NCBI GenBank assembly: GCA_047967505.1
Contig: CM106541.1
Strand: one strand, 5' to 3'
From: Dipteris shenzhenensis
Lineage: Eukaryota > Polypodiophyta > Polypodiopsida > Gleicheniales
Length of the DNA: 64,000 bases
This document shows, piece by piece, positions 10,999 to 21,166 of this stretch. Made by a program: the position numbers and the translations under genes. The stretch's first letter is position 1. The number at the start of each line of letters is the position of its first letter. The notes beneath the pieces are model-generated. The model was given only the letters and a program-made list of their open reading frames with translations, was not told the DNA's origin and did no database searches.

Positions 10999-11515
10999 AT
11001 GAAGAGGGTAAAGCAAACGCCAAGGAAGCCCCATCCCAAAGAAGGACAAAGGTCAAGACGTTCACGAGAGGAGGATTCGGAGGAGGATCAATGTAGATAA
11101 GAGCAGCGCAAGAAATTCAATGCAGACAGGAGGCCGTGGGATTGTGTTCGGGTACCTGTAAAGCCTCCACCAAGAGTCAAGAAGCCATACAAAGCAAATC
11201 CAAGAGTGCGGGCACTAAGAGAGATCAGACAAATGTAGAAGACCACCGACAACGATCCTACATGCTCCCTTCCAACGTGTGGTACGAGAGGTGGCACAGG
11301 GATACAAGGACGACGTGCGATTCAGCACAAGAGCTATGGGGGTGCTCCAAGAGGCTGCGGAGCAAGTGACCACCGCTCTGTTCAAAGACACCAACTTGTG
11401 TGCCATCCATGCACAGTGCATCACGGTCATGGACAAGGACATGGCTCTGGCAAAGCGGCTATGGAGTGACCCACCCAAGCTTGAAGCCCTAGATTCTCTT
11501 GGAGCCCACTCTTAA
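10999..11515 (+). pseudogene. Histone H3-like gene, degenerate, expanded N-terminal tail
   Basis: The ATG at 10999 gives MKRVKQTPRK, resembling the H3 tail start (KQTARK). After an acidic/basic insert (SREEDSEEDQ) come RVKKPYKANPRVRALREIRQ, matching the H3 VKKPHR...ALREIRR segment, then in another frame PFQRVVREVAQGYKDDVRF, LQEAAEQ, LFKDTNLCAIHA, VMDKDMALAKRL, matching helices alpha-1 to alpha-3. Loop 1 has the length of ordinary H3, unlike most CENH3. Lesions: TAA at 11098, TAG at 11236 and a frameshift between 11242 and 11266. A C-terminal extension of about 18 residues runs to TAA at 11513. The lack of introns suggests a retrocopy. Fold identity is firm; the subtype is unknown. Confidence 0.8.
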
Positions 11516-11666
11516 GACTTAGACCACCCCCTGCCCTTGAAGGCACTATCTTTATCTAAGGTCCAAGGGCTGATCTTTTTTACTAAAATATATCCACATT
11601 CTCTACACTCGCATTGTTGTGTATTCTCCATTTCTATGACTGAAGTAATTGATCATTTTAATGTAA

Positions 11667-11841
11667 GTTCTAAATTCTATCAAATCCTGAAGGAATTTCA
11701 CTATCACGTAGAAGGGAAAAGTGTTCGGGACGTCGCTAGGCATGGTAGGGTTTGGGCTTTCTAGGGTCCTAGCGACGTCTTAGACACTTTTCCCTTCTGC
11801 GCGACGGTGAAATTCCTTTAGGATTTGACAGAAATGAACTT
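11667..11841. repeat. Foldback: ~74-bp inverted repeats around a 27-bp loop
   Basis: Arms 11667-11740 and 11768-11841 are reverse complements with a few mismatches; for example GAAGGGAAAAGTGTTCGGGACG on the left against CGTCTTAGACACTTTTCCCTTC on the right. The RNA would form a long imperfect hairpin. Weak pairing seems to extend outward (CATTTTAATG against GAAAATGATAT). It could be a foldback MITE, a young MIRNA-like locus, or a tail-to-tail duplication. No clear target duplication seen. Confidence 0.9.
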
Positions 11842-12245
11842 TTGATACCCAAAATTGGTGAAAATGATATTAAATTGGCTAGAAATGTATTAAATTAACA
11901 CAATTAAAATTATGGAGAAAAGATATCATCGACGACTTAAACAAAATACAATGGAATTCATGACGAGCAACGATAACTTAAAACAAATAATAAAGACATG
12001 TAGTCATGTATCCATTTAAATATCCATTTAAATATATGTTTATATATACAAAAGGCCTCACAGGCTATCTTTCTTCTTGGCTAGTTTGAGTACATCGAGA
12101 ATAGGGGTCTTTGAATACCTCAACATACTATTGCCCCACACCTTCTAGCACTCTCATTGGTACACCTTAAATCACTCTCTAATCCCTTGAAATTAGGAAA
12201 CACTACTTGGAGGCCCTTTTGAGACCCCATTTCTTCCCTAATGCA
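11842..12245. other. AT-rich non-coding DNA
   Basis: Nothing recognisable except a short duplicated ATCCATTTAAATAT (12010-12035). Confidence 0.5.
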
Positions 12246-12431
12246 TGTTTGATTCCTAAGAGAGATTATTCCTAGCCTTATGCAAAATACAACCAAATCT
12301 TTTCCACTACTCGATACCCACATTCCATGCTACTTGAGTCCATGTTGACACAACATAAACATACCCTCGAATCCATTTTATTGCCCGTCCTCAGGTTATG
12401 GCATAGAGTGATCACAGAGTTGGGATGCCAT
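12246..12431 (+). repeat. Repeat family B, copy 1
   Basis: Starts GATTCCTAAGAGAGATTATT, runs through CTACTTGAGTCCATGTTGACAC and CCATTTTATT, and ends at AGTTGGGATGCCATG. Copies 2 and 3 lie at 12561-12708 (resumed at 19868-19912) and 21009-21113. Confidence 0.85.
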
Positions 12432-12560
12432 GTGTGTAACCCAATAACTGTGAAACTTGTGGCACATAAGTCAATCATGTTGTAATGTCTTTGCACCATA
12501 CAATGTTGGCTCTACTTCTAGGAATCTTGTATCCAATTGAGAAGAGTACATGTCTGTGAA

Positions 12561-12708
12561 TGTTGGATTCCTAAGAGAGATTATTCCTAGCCTTATGCCA
12601 ATGCAAGCGGAGCTTTTCCACTACTCCATACACACTTTCTGTGCTACTTGAGTCCATGTTGACACAGAGTTAACATACCCTCAAATCCATTTTATTACTT
12701 GTCCGCAA
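12561..12708 (+). repeat. Repeat family B, copy 2, left part (split by copia)
   Basis: Collinear with 12246-12431 up to TTATTACTTGTCCGCAA. The rest of the unit (AGTTATGGC...GAGTTGGGATGCC) resumes at 19870 after the copia element. The alignment to copy 1 therefore locates the insertion point and its duplicated CGCAA (12704-12708 and 19868-19872). Confidence 0.88.
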
Positions 12709-12965
12709 TGTTGAGAGTTCACGCTCAACATCATGTGATCATGTGTGCATAGCACCATCACGTGATCATATGTGCATAGCACTAACCTTATAGAGTGCTA
12801 TAAAGGAAAGGGTTAGATCCCCTAACCCTAACCCTAAAAGGGTTTGTATATATTCTATTTTTTCAACTAATTCTAGTGTACAGTTAGTCATTTGTGGTGT
12901 GCTCTCTAGCTGTGCCCTCTCTCCTCATCTACACTCTTCTCCTCTCCCCTCTTCATATTTTGTCA
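12709..12965 (+). repeat. Copia 5' LTR (257 bp)
   Basis: Begins TGTTGAGAGTTC right after CGCAA and ends TTTTGTCA next to the primer site. Inside: a near-duplicate TGATCATGTGTGCATAGCAC / TGATCATATGTGCATAGCAC (12735-12781), telomere-like CCCTAACCCTAACCCTAA (12820-12837), and a TATA-like TGTATATATTC (12845-12855). The last 97 bp match the 3' LTR with one visible difference. Confidence 0.9.
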
Positions 12966-12977
12966 TGGTATCAGAGC
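12966..12977 (+). promoter_or_regulatory. Copia primer-binding site
   Basis: TGGTATCAGAGC directly abuts the LTR end and is complementary to initiator tRNA-Met. Confidence 0.95.
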
Positions 12978-15527
12978 TCCCTTGTCTTCCGCTGAGACAT
13001 TGAGTTTCTTGAGAGTTCTCTTGAGTGATTGTGAGATCCTTCCCTTCACTTCCGTTGAGAGAAATTTTCGTCCAGTTGAGAGGAATTTCCGTCCATTGAG
13101 TGAGAGAGAGCTTTGAGATTTTTCCGTGAGAGAAAGCGTAAGCCCTTGCTCCATCAAGGCACAAGCCCTCTCCGTGAGGCACCTTCCTCGTTTCTCTAGC
13201 CCTCAGCGTCTTCTCCACCTTCGATTTGATTTAGAAAGCTCGGGAATCCGACTCCTCGAGCTTGAGATAGAGTTTCTATGAGAGACTGCAAGGTTCAATT
13301 CAGCTCGAGATTTCTTTTGTATGCTGAGAGACTAAAGCTTCAACCTTCGAGTTCAGTAGACTCCTCCACAGAGAGTTGCTGCTGCATGAGTAGTCGCCTC
13401 CAGTCCAAAGGAGACTTATCTACAAAGGCGGCTTCTTACAGCCAAAGCAGTCCAAGGCGACACATCAACAACAACCACGGAAGTGCCAGTGACCGACTCC
13501 TTTAGCACGCTCCCTCGATGAGCCTCCCTAAGGTAGCTCCAACAACGGCGCTATCCAGTCTGCAACAATAGCTCTCATCGACTTCCAGCTGATAGCTCAC
13601 CAGTTTGAACATCCATAGTCCACCAGCTGCAGCATCGTCTCTCTCAAATAGAGAAAGGTCGGAATCGCTTCCACAGTCTTCTCAATAGAATCGTCAACTT
13701 CTGCCTCGCAAAGTAGCAGCAGCTAAGCACTCATCACTCTTCGGAAGCCAATTGATCATGGATGACTGTCCAGAAGGCAACTTCTACTGCAGAAGCAGCA
13801 AACGGGACAAATTTGGCAAGGAAGAGCTGTTGCAAGCTAGCTACTTTGAGAAGAACTAGCTGCGGGGAGCTCCATCGTCTTCGCTCCATGGTCTCTCTGT
13901 GCTCCGCTAGACCTCAACCACTGCTTAAAATATACGAAAACGGATACAGATGAGCGCCAAAACCAAGAAAGATAGCTCAACTAAAGCTTTTCTAGTTATT
14001 TCTATGTCACGACGACTACGGAAAGTGTGTCGTCTCATAGCAGCAATGCAAGAGGTGAGTCTTCGACGGAAAGCCCTTCTTCCCAGCGAGACTGACAGCG
14101 AGCAGCGCCCCATAGCTGCCTCTCAACAAGCAGGGACTAGCAACTAGCAGGGACGATCAGCGTGTCAACCGCCTCACCAAGCCTCACAGAGCTTCGAAGT
14201 CGACGGAAATCCGCAGGGAGACGGAATCTCGAAGATTCTGTCAGAATCTTTCAAAGATTCCGGTGCCCAACAGTCAGACACGTGGCAGATAGAATAGAAC
14301 CAGGGTCTGGTTGCGATGACCTTGGGTTAACTGGCTGACCCACAGTTGGACACGTGGCAATCTTATCCTACCCACGTGCCACGTCATCACATTATCTTGA
14401 CACGTGGCAATCCTTATCTGCCACATCATTTGCCACGTCAGCACTGCCACATCATCAGGCCATGTCATCAGGCCACCTCATCATGCCACGTCATCAGGCC
14501 ACGTCATCTGTGCCATGTCATCAGTGCCACGTCATTAGTGCCACATCACCCTGCTGACATCATCTGTGCCACCTCAGCAGTCCAGTCAGCACTGACCCTC
14601 TGCAGGCACAGTCTCTTGCCAGGCACACTGTGCACACACTGCATGTGCACACTCCTGCCACCTCAGCACAGAGCTTCACTGGCACACCTCTTGCTAAGCA
14701 CAGTGCCACATCATCACTGCATGTGACTCACAGTGACACATCATTATTGAGCACCATTTGCACTCCTTTTGCCCCTCCACCTAGATCAAGTCATATCTCT
14801 TGATCCAGGAAGAATTTGAGGGTGCTCCAAAAAGGAAAGTCGCTCGATTTTTTGTGCTCTATGCGCTCGTTACATCATGCACACATTTCGGCGCAAGTTA
14901 CACTCACATTTAAGCCTCGCCGACAAAACCACTTCCTTCACGCACATTTGCCTCTACATCGATGCATTTGACCCAGCACTTAAAAAGAACAAAGGAAAAG
15001 GAATTATTTGCTGCTCTTTCATCGATCGACGGTTGGTTTAGATCTAGATCAGAGTAGACTAGATCGCCATAGAGGGGACGCTTTGAATTCCCCAAGTTGC
15101 CAATCTAAGCCATGCCTGAAATTCCCGACTAGTACCTACTCGGAGTCAGTCCATACGCTCACATCCGATTTCACATCATTACATTACCTGAAACCTTACG
15201 TTCATCAGTTCAGTGAGCAGACTTCAAAATTCAGAGGCATTGCAGATTGATTCAGTGGGCAGATATCACTTGATTTCACACACACATGCCACCATTGTAA
15301 AGCCTATTTGGCTATCTCACGGCATCGTGCACATCATTTTTCAGCCTTGTAAAGCCTCTTGGCTATTCCCGGCATCATTGCCACAAGCCTTGTAACACAG
15401 ATCAGATCTTATACACTGCAGTTCTATATTCACCGACGGTACAGAGATTTCACTTGGCATCTTCAGTGTATTTGCAGTTGATTCATACAGAGTTTTTCAG
15501 GACACTTTTGAGTACATTGTTTGCACC
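12978..15527 (+). other. Long copia leader (2.5 kb) before gag
   Basis: No open frame resembling a protein family. The length is several times that of a typical copia leader. It includes GAG-rich sequence near 13000-13250 and the ACGT-motif array at 14279-14580. It may hold regulatory DNA, an inserted fragment or a degraded extra ORF. Confidence 0.6.
14279..14580. promoter_or_regulatory. Array of CACGTG / CCACGTCA motifs
   Basis: Four CACGTG (G-box) sites at about 14279, 14350, 14374 and 14400 are followed by a ragged tandem of GCCACGTCATCAG-like units (intact or ACGT-to-ACAT/ATGT mutated) to about 14560. Plant bZIP proteins bind such ACGT cores in ABRE, G-box and UPR-type elements. Function in the leader is inferred only. 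Confidence 0.6.
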
Positions 15528-16550
15528 ATGTCGACTAGCAACCTCAATCTGGAGGCATCTGCTAAGTTAGACAACTCCAATTACGGTACATGGAAATACC
15601 GAATGGAGACCATTCTTGTGCTTCAGGACAAATGGGAGTATGTCGATGGATCCATACCTAGACCATTGGCTGATCCAGCCACCAGTAGCTCTACTCCATC
15701 TGTTGTCACAACACCAGCAACGGGATCTACATCGGGATCTACATCTACACAAACAGTTTCCACACCAGTAGCAGATCCTGCCATTGCCCGAGCTCAAGCA
15801 GAATGGGATAAGAAAGACAAGTATGCCTATCACCTGATCAAGCAGAATGTGCAAGATGTCATGCTAGGATAGCTCAACACAGTTAAGACATCAAAAGAAG
15901 CATGGGATATGTTTGCAGCTCTCTACGAGTCCAAGAACACATCCAGGATTCTCACCCTGAGAAACCAGATCAACCAGAGTTTCCGCAACAGCAGTGAAAC
16001 CGGTCATGCTTATGTACTCCGCATCAAAGACTTCAACAATCAACTTGCAGCAGCAGGAGAGACTATGAATCCCGCAGAAATGGTTCAAGTAATCCTGAAT
16101 GGACTAGGAGAAGGATATGAGAATCTAGTCCAGAGTATTGCCATCCAACGGCAAATTCCAACACTGGAAGAACTTCAATCAGTTCTACTTGGTGAAGAAC
16201 TCAGGACTCAGGCCATTCAAGCACGTAAAGGTCATTCTAATGATCAGGCATTCACAGCTTCAGACAGAAGCAGAGGCAAAGGCAAAAACAGAGGTAGATC
16301 ATATCAGAAAAGTGGTCATCATCAACAAAATCAAAGTCAGAATCAACATCAGCATCAGCATCATCCTCAGCAACATCAAAATCAGCAAAGAGGAAATCAT
16401 TCCAACCGAGGAAGATTCCAAGGACGAGGGAATGCATCCACCAATGTGTCAAACATTCAATGCAACTATTGTCACAAGTTTGGACACTATGAAAGAGATT
16501 GCCGCAAGAAGCAGTATGACCAAGGCGATCAATCCAGCAGCCAGCAGTAA
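15528..16550 (+). pseudogene. gag: Copia gag
   Basis: Nucleocapsid/capsid polyprotein that packages element RNA. The ATG at 15528 begins with the copia-type N-terminus (LDNSNYGTWKYRMETIL). TAG at 15870 interrupts it; the same frame goes on (LNTVKTSKEAWDMF) through the UBN2-type capsid region to a His/Gln-rich stretch and a knuckle C-NY-C-HKFG-H-YERD-C near residue 320. It ends at TAA 16548. The N-terminal third has a Ser/Thr-rich insert around residues 50-85. Confidence 0.88.
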
Positions 16551-19500
16551 TCGAGGGAATTCCCGAGGAAGAGGAAATCATCGTGGTGGACATTCTAGTC
16601 ACAGTCATTTTGCAAATGAACATGGGAATATGTTTCTTGCAAGTGAGGAATTGCATCAGACTGATACAATGCACCTAGACACTGATTTCAATCCCAAAGA
16701 GGATTTCAGCTATCAAGTCGACCAAGTGGAACAAGATCCTTGGTACATCGACAGCGGTGCATTATCTCATATGACAAATCATCAGGAATGGTTCACAGAA
16801 ATGAAGCCATTAGAAGGTCAAAAGAATGTCATCTACACAGCAGACAATACACCGAATCCGGTTCAAGGGACAGGTGTTATCCCTATGAACAATTTCACTG
16901 GTACAAAAGGATTAGTCAAAGATGTGCTCTATGTTCTGAAGCTCAGCAAGAACCTTTTGTCAATAGGTCAAATGACGGAACACAACTACAAAGTCATCTT
17001 CGACGGTGATGAATGCACTATCAAAGAGGTCAGATAGTAGCAAAAGGTGTCAAGGAAGGACGCTTATATAGGATGCTAGCTACAGTACTAGATAAGCATG
17101 CCATGTCAGCTCAAATGCAACAGATGCCACTATCCGCAAAATGGCACAAGAGATATGGTCATGTCAACTTCAAGTACTTGTTAGATCTAAGGAATCAAAA
17201 TATGGCAATTGGGATTCCGAAGCTACAGTTTCTTGGAAAGGTTTGTGAAGCATGCTGCTTCGGCAAACAAAAGCGAACCAACTTTGTCAGAAGTACCTCT
17301 CGTGCATGAGGTATTCTTGATTTGATTCATACAGATGTATGGGGTTATGCCCAGACCCGCAGCATCAATGGTTCACTTTATTACTTGACCTTCATCGACG
17401 ACTACAGTAGATATTGTTGGGTCTACTTTCTGAAAGAGAAATCTGAAGTGTTTGCCAGATTTCAAGAATTCAAAGCCATGGTAGAAAACCAAACAGGCAG
17501 AAAGATCAAAGTCATGAGATCAGACAGAGGAGGTGAATACATGTCTTCAGCCTTCATCAATTTTTGCAAAAATCACGGCATTCGAAGACAATTCACATGT
17601 GCAGATACTCCTCAGCAAAATGCAAGAGCTGAAAGGAAGAATGGGACTTTAGCAGACAGTGCATTGCTCAGTGAAAAGCATCTTCGGAATCAGTATTGGG
17701 CAGAAGCAATAGCTACAGCTAACTACTTGCTTAATCGGCTTCCTACCGAACCGATACAAGGTATGACTCCTTATGAAGCATTCACTGGACACAAGCCACG
17801 CATTGGGCATCTCCGCATATTTGGTTGCATAGCATATGCCCACATACATGATGATCATCGCAGGAAATTGGATGCGAAGTCACGCAAATGCATCATGGTT
17901 GGCTACAGTGAAGAAAGCAAAGCATACAAATTGTATGATCCCATCAACCGCAAAGTCATTATCTCCAGAGATGTAATCTTCGATGAGGAATCAGAATGGA
18001 AAACCTCACCTACACAGGAGATAGAAGCATCGACTTCACAGTCATCTACAGAACAGGTTGACGAAGAAGAGCAAGAATTGCCAGCAACACCCCAAGCAGT
18101 GCCACAGCAGCTCAGACTGTCTACTAGGGAAAGCAGACCACCAGCCAGATTGACATATGCTCAGAAAGGCAAAGCAATTCAGGTGGAAACCACCAACTAT
18201 GCTCTTATGACTACCATCATGGCTACAGAAGAGCCAGTGTACTTCGAAGACGCAGTAGATAAGCCAGAATGGCAAACTGCTATGAATGAAGAAATGGATG
18301 CTTTGTATAAAAATAACACTTGGGAATTATGCGACCTTCCACCAGGAAAGAAGGCCATAGCCAACAAATGGGTATACAAAGTGAAGTACAATCCAGATGG
18401 CAGTATTCAGAGATACAAAGCCAGATTAGTTGCAAAAGGATTTGCACAACAATATGGCCAAGATTATGATGAGACTTATGCTCCAGTAGCAAAGATGGAT
18501 TCCATACGGTTCTTGATATCACTAGCGACACTCAGTAAATGGAATGTGTATCAGCTCGATGTCAAGAATGCATTTCTCAATGGTTATCTAGACGAGGAAG
18601 TCTACATGCAACAACCAGCCGGTTATGTTGAACCAGGAAAGGAGAACCAGGTTTGCCATCTCAAGAAAAGTCTCTACGGCTTAAAACAAGCACCCAGAAG
18701 TTGGTACAGCAGAATTGACAAGTATTTTGCTGATCTGGGATACATGAAGTCCAATGCAGATCATACTCTCTACTACAAAGTTCAAGGGGAAGATATTACT
18801 ATTGCACTTTTGTACGTAGATGATCTGATTGTGACAGGAAGTAAGGATAGCTTGATCAGAAAACTAAAAAAAGACTTATCTGCAGAGTTCGACATGAAAG
18901 ATCTTGGACTTATGCACTATTGTCTTGGAATTGAGTTCTGGAGAGATTCAGATAGCACATTCATGAGTCAGCTCAAATATGTTGACAGTCTCCTGAAGAA
19001 GTTTCATATGGCAGATTGCAAGATTGCAGCCACTCCCATGGAACAGAGTTTTAAACTTACTAAAGATTCAGAAAAGCCTACAGTCAATGACAGATACTAC
19101 AGGCAACTCATTGGATCTCTTATATATCTGACAATCACACGGCCAGATATTTGTTATGCAGTAAGCTCACTAGCACAGTTTATGGCAAATCCAAAACAGT
19201 CTCACTCGAATGCAGCCAAAAGAGTCTTGAGATACATCAGAGGTACAAGACAATTTGGGATAGAATACAGAGGAAGTCATCCACGGTTGCATGGATACTG
19301 TGACAGTGACTATGCTGGAGATCATGAGACCAGGAGATCGACACAGGGATATGCATTTTTCCTTGGTCAAGGTGCTATATCATGGTTGTCAAACAAACAG
19401 CCAACTATTTCTTTGTCTTCGACTGAAGCAGAATATAGGGCACTCACTACAGGTGCATGTGAAGCTATATGGCTCAGAAGACTATTGTCATAAACAGATT

Positions 19501-19778
19501 ACTTTGATGAGTCAAAGCCAACAACAATATACTGTGATAATCAATCGGCTCAAGCATTGGCCAAAAATCCAGTATATCACTCCAGAACAAAGCACATTGA
19601 TGTCAGAGAGCACTTCATCAGAGAAAGAGTGTTACTTGGTGACATCACACTGTAGCATTGTGATAGCAAAGAAAATGTTGCAGACATCTTTACCAAACCA
19701 CTCGGTAAAGAGCTATTCGAGAAACACCGACTAGCTCTTGGTTTGATGCAGAGGAAGGACATTCCCATTAAATTCTAG
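16551..19778 (+). pseudogene. pol: Copia pol (PR-IN-RT-RNase H)
   Basis: The frame changes after gag to read WYIDSGALSHMT (protease, DSG) near 16740, then shifts again near 17025 into GAG-pre-integrase (WHKRYGHVNF, CEACCFGKQKR). After a TGA at 17307 comes a 723-codon open stretch (17322-19493). It holds integrase with HTDVWG, RSDRGGEY and QNARAERKNG (D5, D68, E104 of this stretch, DD35E spacing), RT from WVYKVKYNPDGS with YVDD at 18813-18824, and RNase H CDSDYAGD with SLSSTEAEY. TAA at 19491 and TAG at 19653 split the RNase H end ([17 protein letters not shown]). Coding ends at TAG 19776, within the start of the 3' LTR segment. Confidence 0.92.
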
Positions 19779-19867
19779 TGTACAGTTAGTCATTTGTGGT
19801 GTGCTCTCTAGCTGTGCCCTCTCTCCTCATCTCCACTCTTCTCCTCTCCCCTCTTCATATTTTGTCA
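19771..19867 (+). repeat. Copia 3' LTR, 5'-truncated (97 bp)
   Basis: Matches the last 97 bp of the 5' LTR from AATTCTAG to TTTTGTCA, with one difference (CATCTCCAC versus CATCTACAC). The first 160 bp, including the TATA region, and the expected polypurine tract are missing. The pol reading frame runs straight into it. Confidence 0.88.
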
Positions 19868-19912
19868 CGCAAGTTATGGCCTAGTGTCATCACGGAGTTG
19901 GGATGCCATGCA
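19868..19912 (+). repeat. Repeat family B, copy 2, right part
   Basis: Starts with the copied CGCAA, then AGTTATGGCCTAG..GAGTTGGGATGCCATG, completing the unit broken at 12708. Confidence 0.85.
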
Positions 19913-19978
19913 TGTAAAGAAAGAAATACTCTCATGTTTTGATTTGGCTTTGTGTGTTCCAAATGTAGGCTTAAATCT

Positions 19979-21005
19979 CATGGCTTCCATAGGATGAGCA
20001 AGGTGTATAGCGTTCTGAGGCTTTTGTCACTTATAGATATATTGGTGTTGTCATTTGTAGTATAAGTGTAGCTTAGGACCTCGGGTCGTATTCCAATGAG
20101 AGACATAGGCTCAAGTGTGGGGAGCAAACATTGTGCATGCTTGTGTGAAAGGAGCAGTCATCAACATGGTCAGCTTAAAGAAGGTTTTCACCTCCATTGG
20201 GGGTTTTCAGGTTTGGAAAGAGTTTTATGGTTCAGAAGGAGGATCTAGGGTTTAAAAGGGGCTTTAGGGTTGGAAGGAGATTCCAAGGTTCAGAAGGAGG
20301 CTTCAGGGTTCAGAAGGAGGTCTAGGGTTTAGAAGGAGGTTCCAGGGTTTAGAAGGGAGTTCAAGGTTAAAAGGGGGATCCAGGGTTCAAACTAGAGTAC
20401 ATGGTGAGGAACTCGTCTCCCTCATATATCACGGGGGACCAAGGTCAAGGGTTGAGGAACTAATGTATGAGGGTAAGGGTTAGGGAAAGCATAGAAGTGG
20501 GAGAGAAAGAAGGTGTAAGAGCATGGGGGTGGGGGGGAGAGAGGAGAAGGGAGGAGGAGAGGGAGAGGAGGAGTTGCAAGTTGGAGGAGAGGGGATTAGG
20601 AGACAAGGTTAGGTCATGCTTTTGGACATGGAGTGCAAGGGAGCATGGACACTTGGAGACGATTGTAGAGAACACCAAAATAGAACTCAAGACAATGTCC
20701 CAAAGAGTGTGGGCTTGGGGTACTTATACAAGTTGGAGAGCTTCTATCTACATGTAGGAATTGTAAGACTTTCTCTCTCTACATGTAGAACTTGCATCTA
20801 GGATGCGCATGTAGAAGTCGCATGTAGGAGTCGCATATAGAACATGCATGTAGGAACTGCATGTAGAAATTTCATGTAGGAGTTGCATGTAGGACTTGCA
20901 TGTTAAAGTTGCATGTAGAACTTTCATGTAGAACATGCATGTAGGATTCAAATGTACAACTTGCAAGATCACGTAGGAATCTTATGTAGAACTTGCATGT
21001 AGAAC
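19979..21005 (+). repeat. Interspersed repeat family A, copy 2
   Basis: Same order as 4503-5365: TAGTATAAGTGTAGCTTAGG (20058), an array of GGTTCAGAAGGAGG-like units (20210-20390), a purine-rich block (20500-20600), and CATGTAGAA/CATGTAGGA units (20750-21000). It is longer than copy 1, mainly through more CATGTAG units. Confidence 0.82.
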
Positions 21006-21008
21006 ATG

Positions 21009-21113
21009 CATGTTGTATTCCTAAGAGAGATTATTCCTAGCCTTATCCAAAGCCTTACCGCTACTCCACACACACATTCCGTGCTACTTGAGTCCATGTT
21101 GATACAAAGTTAA
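21009..21113 (+). repeat. Repeat family B, copy 3 (truncated)
   Basis: ATTCCTAAGAGAGATTATT to GTCCATGTTGATACAAAG, then replaced by a CT/CA microsatellite. Confidence 0.82.
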
Positions 21114-21164
<51 letters not shown>

Positions 21165-21166
21165 AC
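21114..21166. repeat. (CT)n(CA)n compound microsatellite
   Basis: About 27 bp of CT followed by about 26 bp of AC. Confidence 0.95.

Larger units (their letters stand above)
9516..11540 (+). mobile_element. LTR retroelement, 5' part with unusual cargo
   Basis: A primer-binding site at 9665-9676 marks the boundary between a 5' LTR (end near 9662; start not found) and an internal region. The internal region shows no gag, integrase or RT; it holds about 700 bp of apparent leader, an Ser/Pro-repeat coding remnant and a histone H3-like pseudogene. No matching 3' LTR was seen, so the right limit is arbitrary. It could be a non-autonomous element that captured a host transcript, or an H3 retrocopy inserted next to an LTR fragment. 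Confidence 0.5.
12709..19867 (+). mobile_element. Ty1/copia LTR retrotransposon, nearly complete
   Basis: Bounded by the 5-bp target duplication CGCAA. Order: 5' LTR, primer-binding site, a 2.5-kb leader, gag, protease, GAG-pre-integrase, integrase, reverse transcriptase, RNase H, then a shortened 3' LTR. The order IN before RT defines copia. Coding lesions: TAG 15870, a frameshift near 16550, another near 17025, TGA 17307, TAA 19491 and TAG 19653. It cannot move by its own proteins. Confidence 0.92.

Noticed and set aside
10999-11515. Call as CENH3
   Set aside because: Loop 1 is not extended and the tail keeps H3-like KQT and VKKP; H3-like is the safer name.
12877-12965. An 89-bp LTR starting at TGTACAG
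   Set aside because: The TSD comparison with repeat B shows the 5' LTR starts at 12709; the short match only reflects the truncated 3' LTR.
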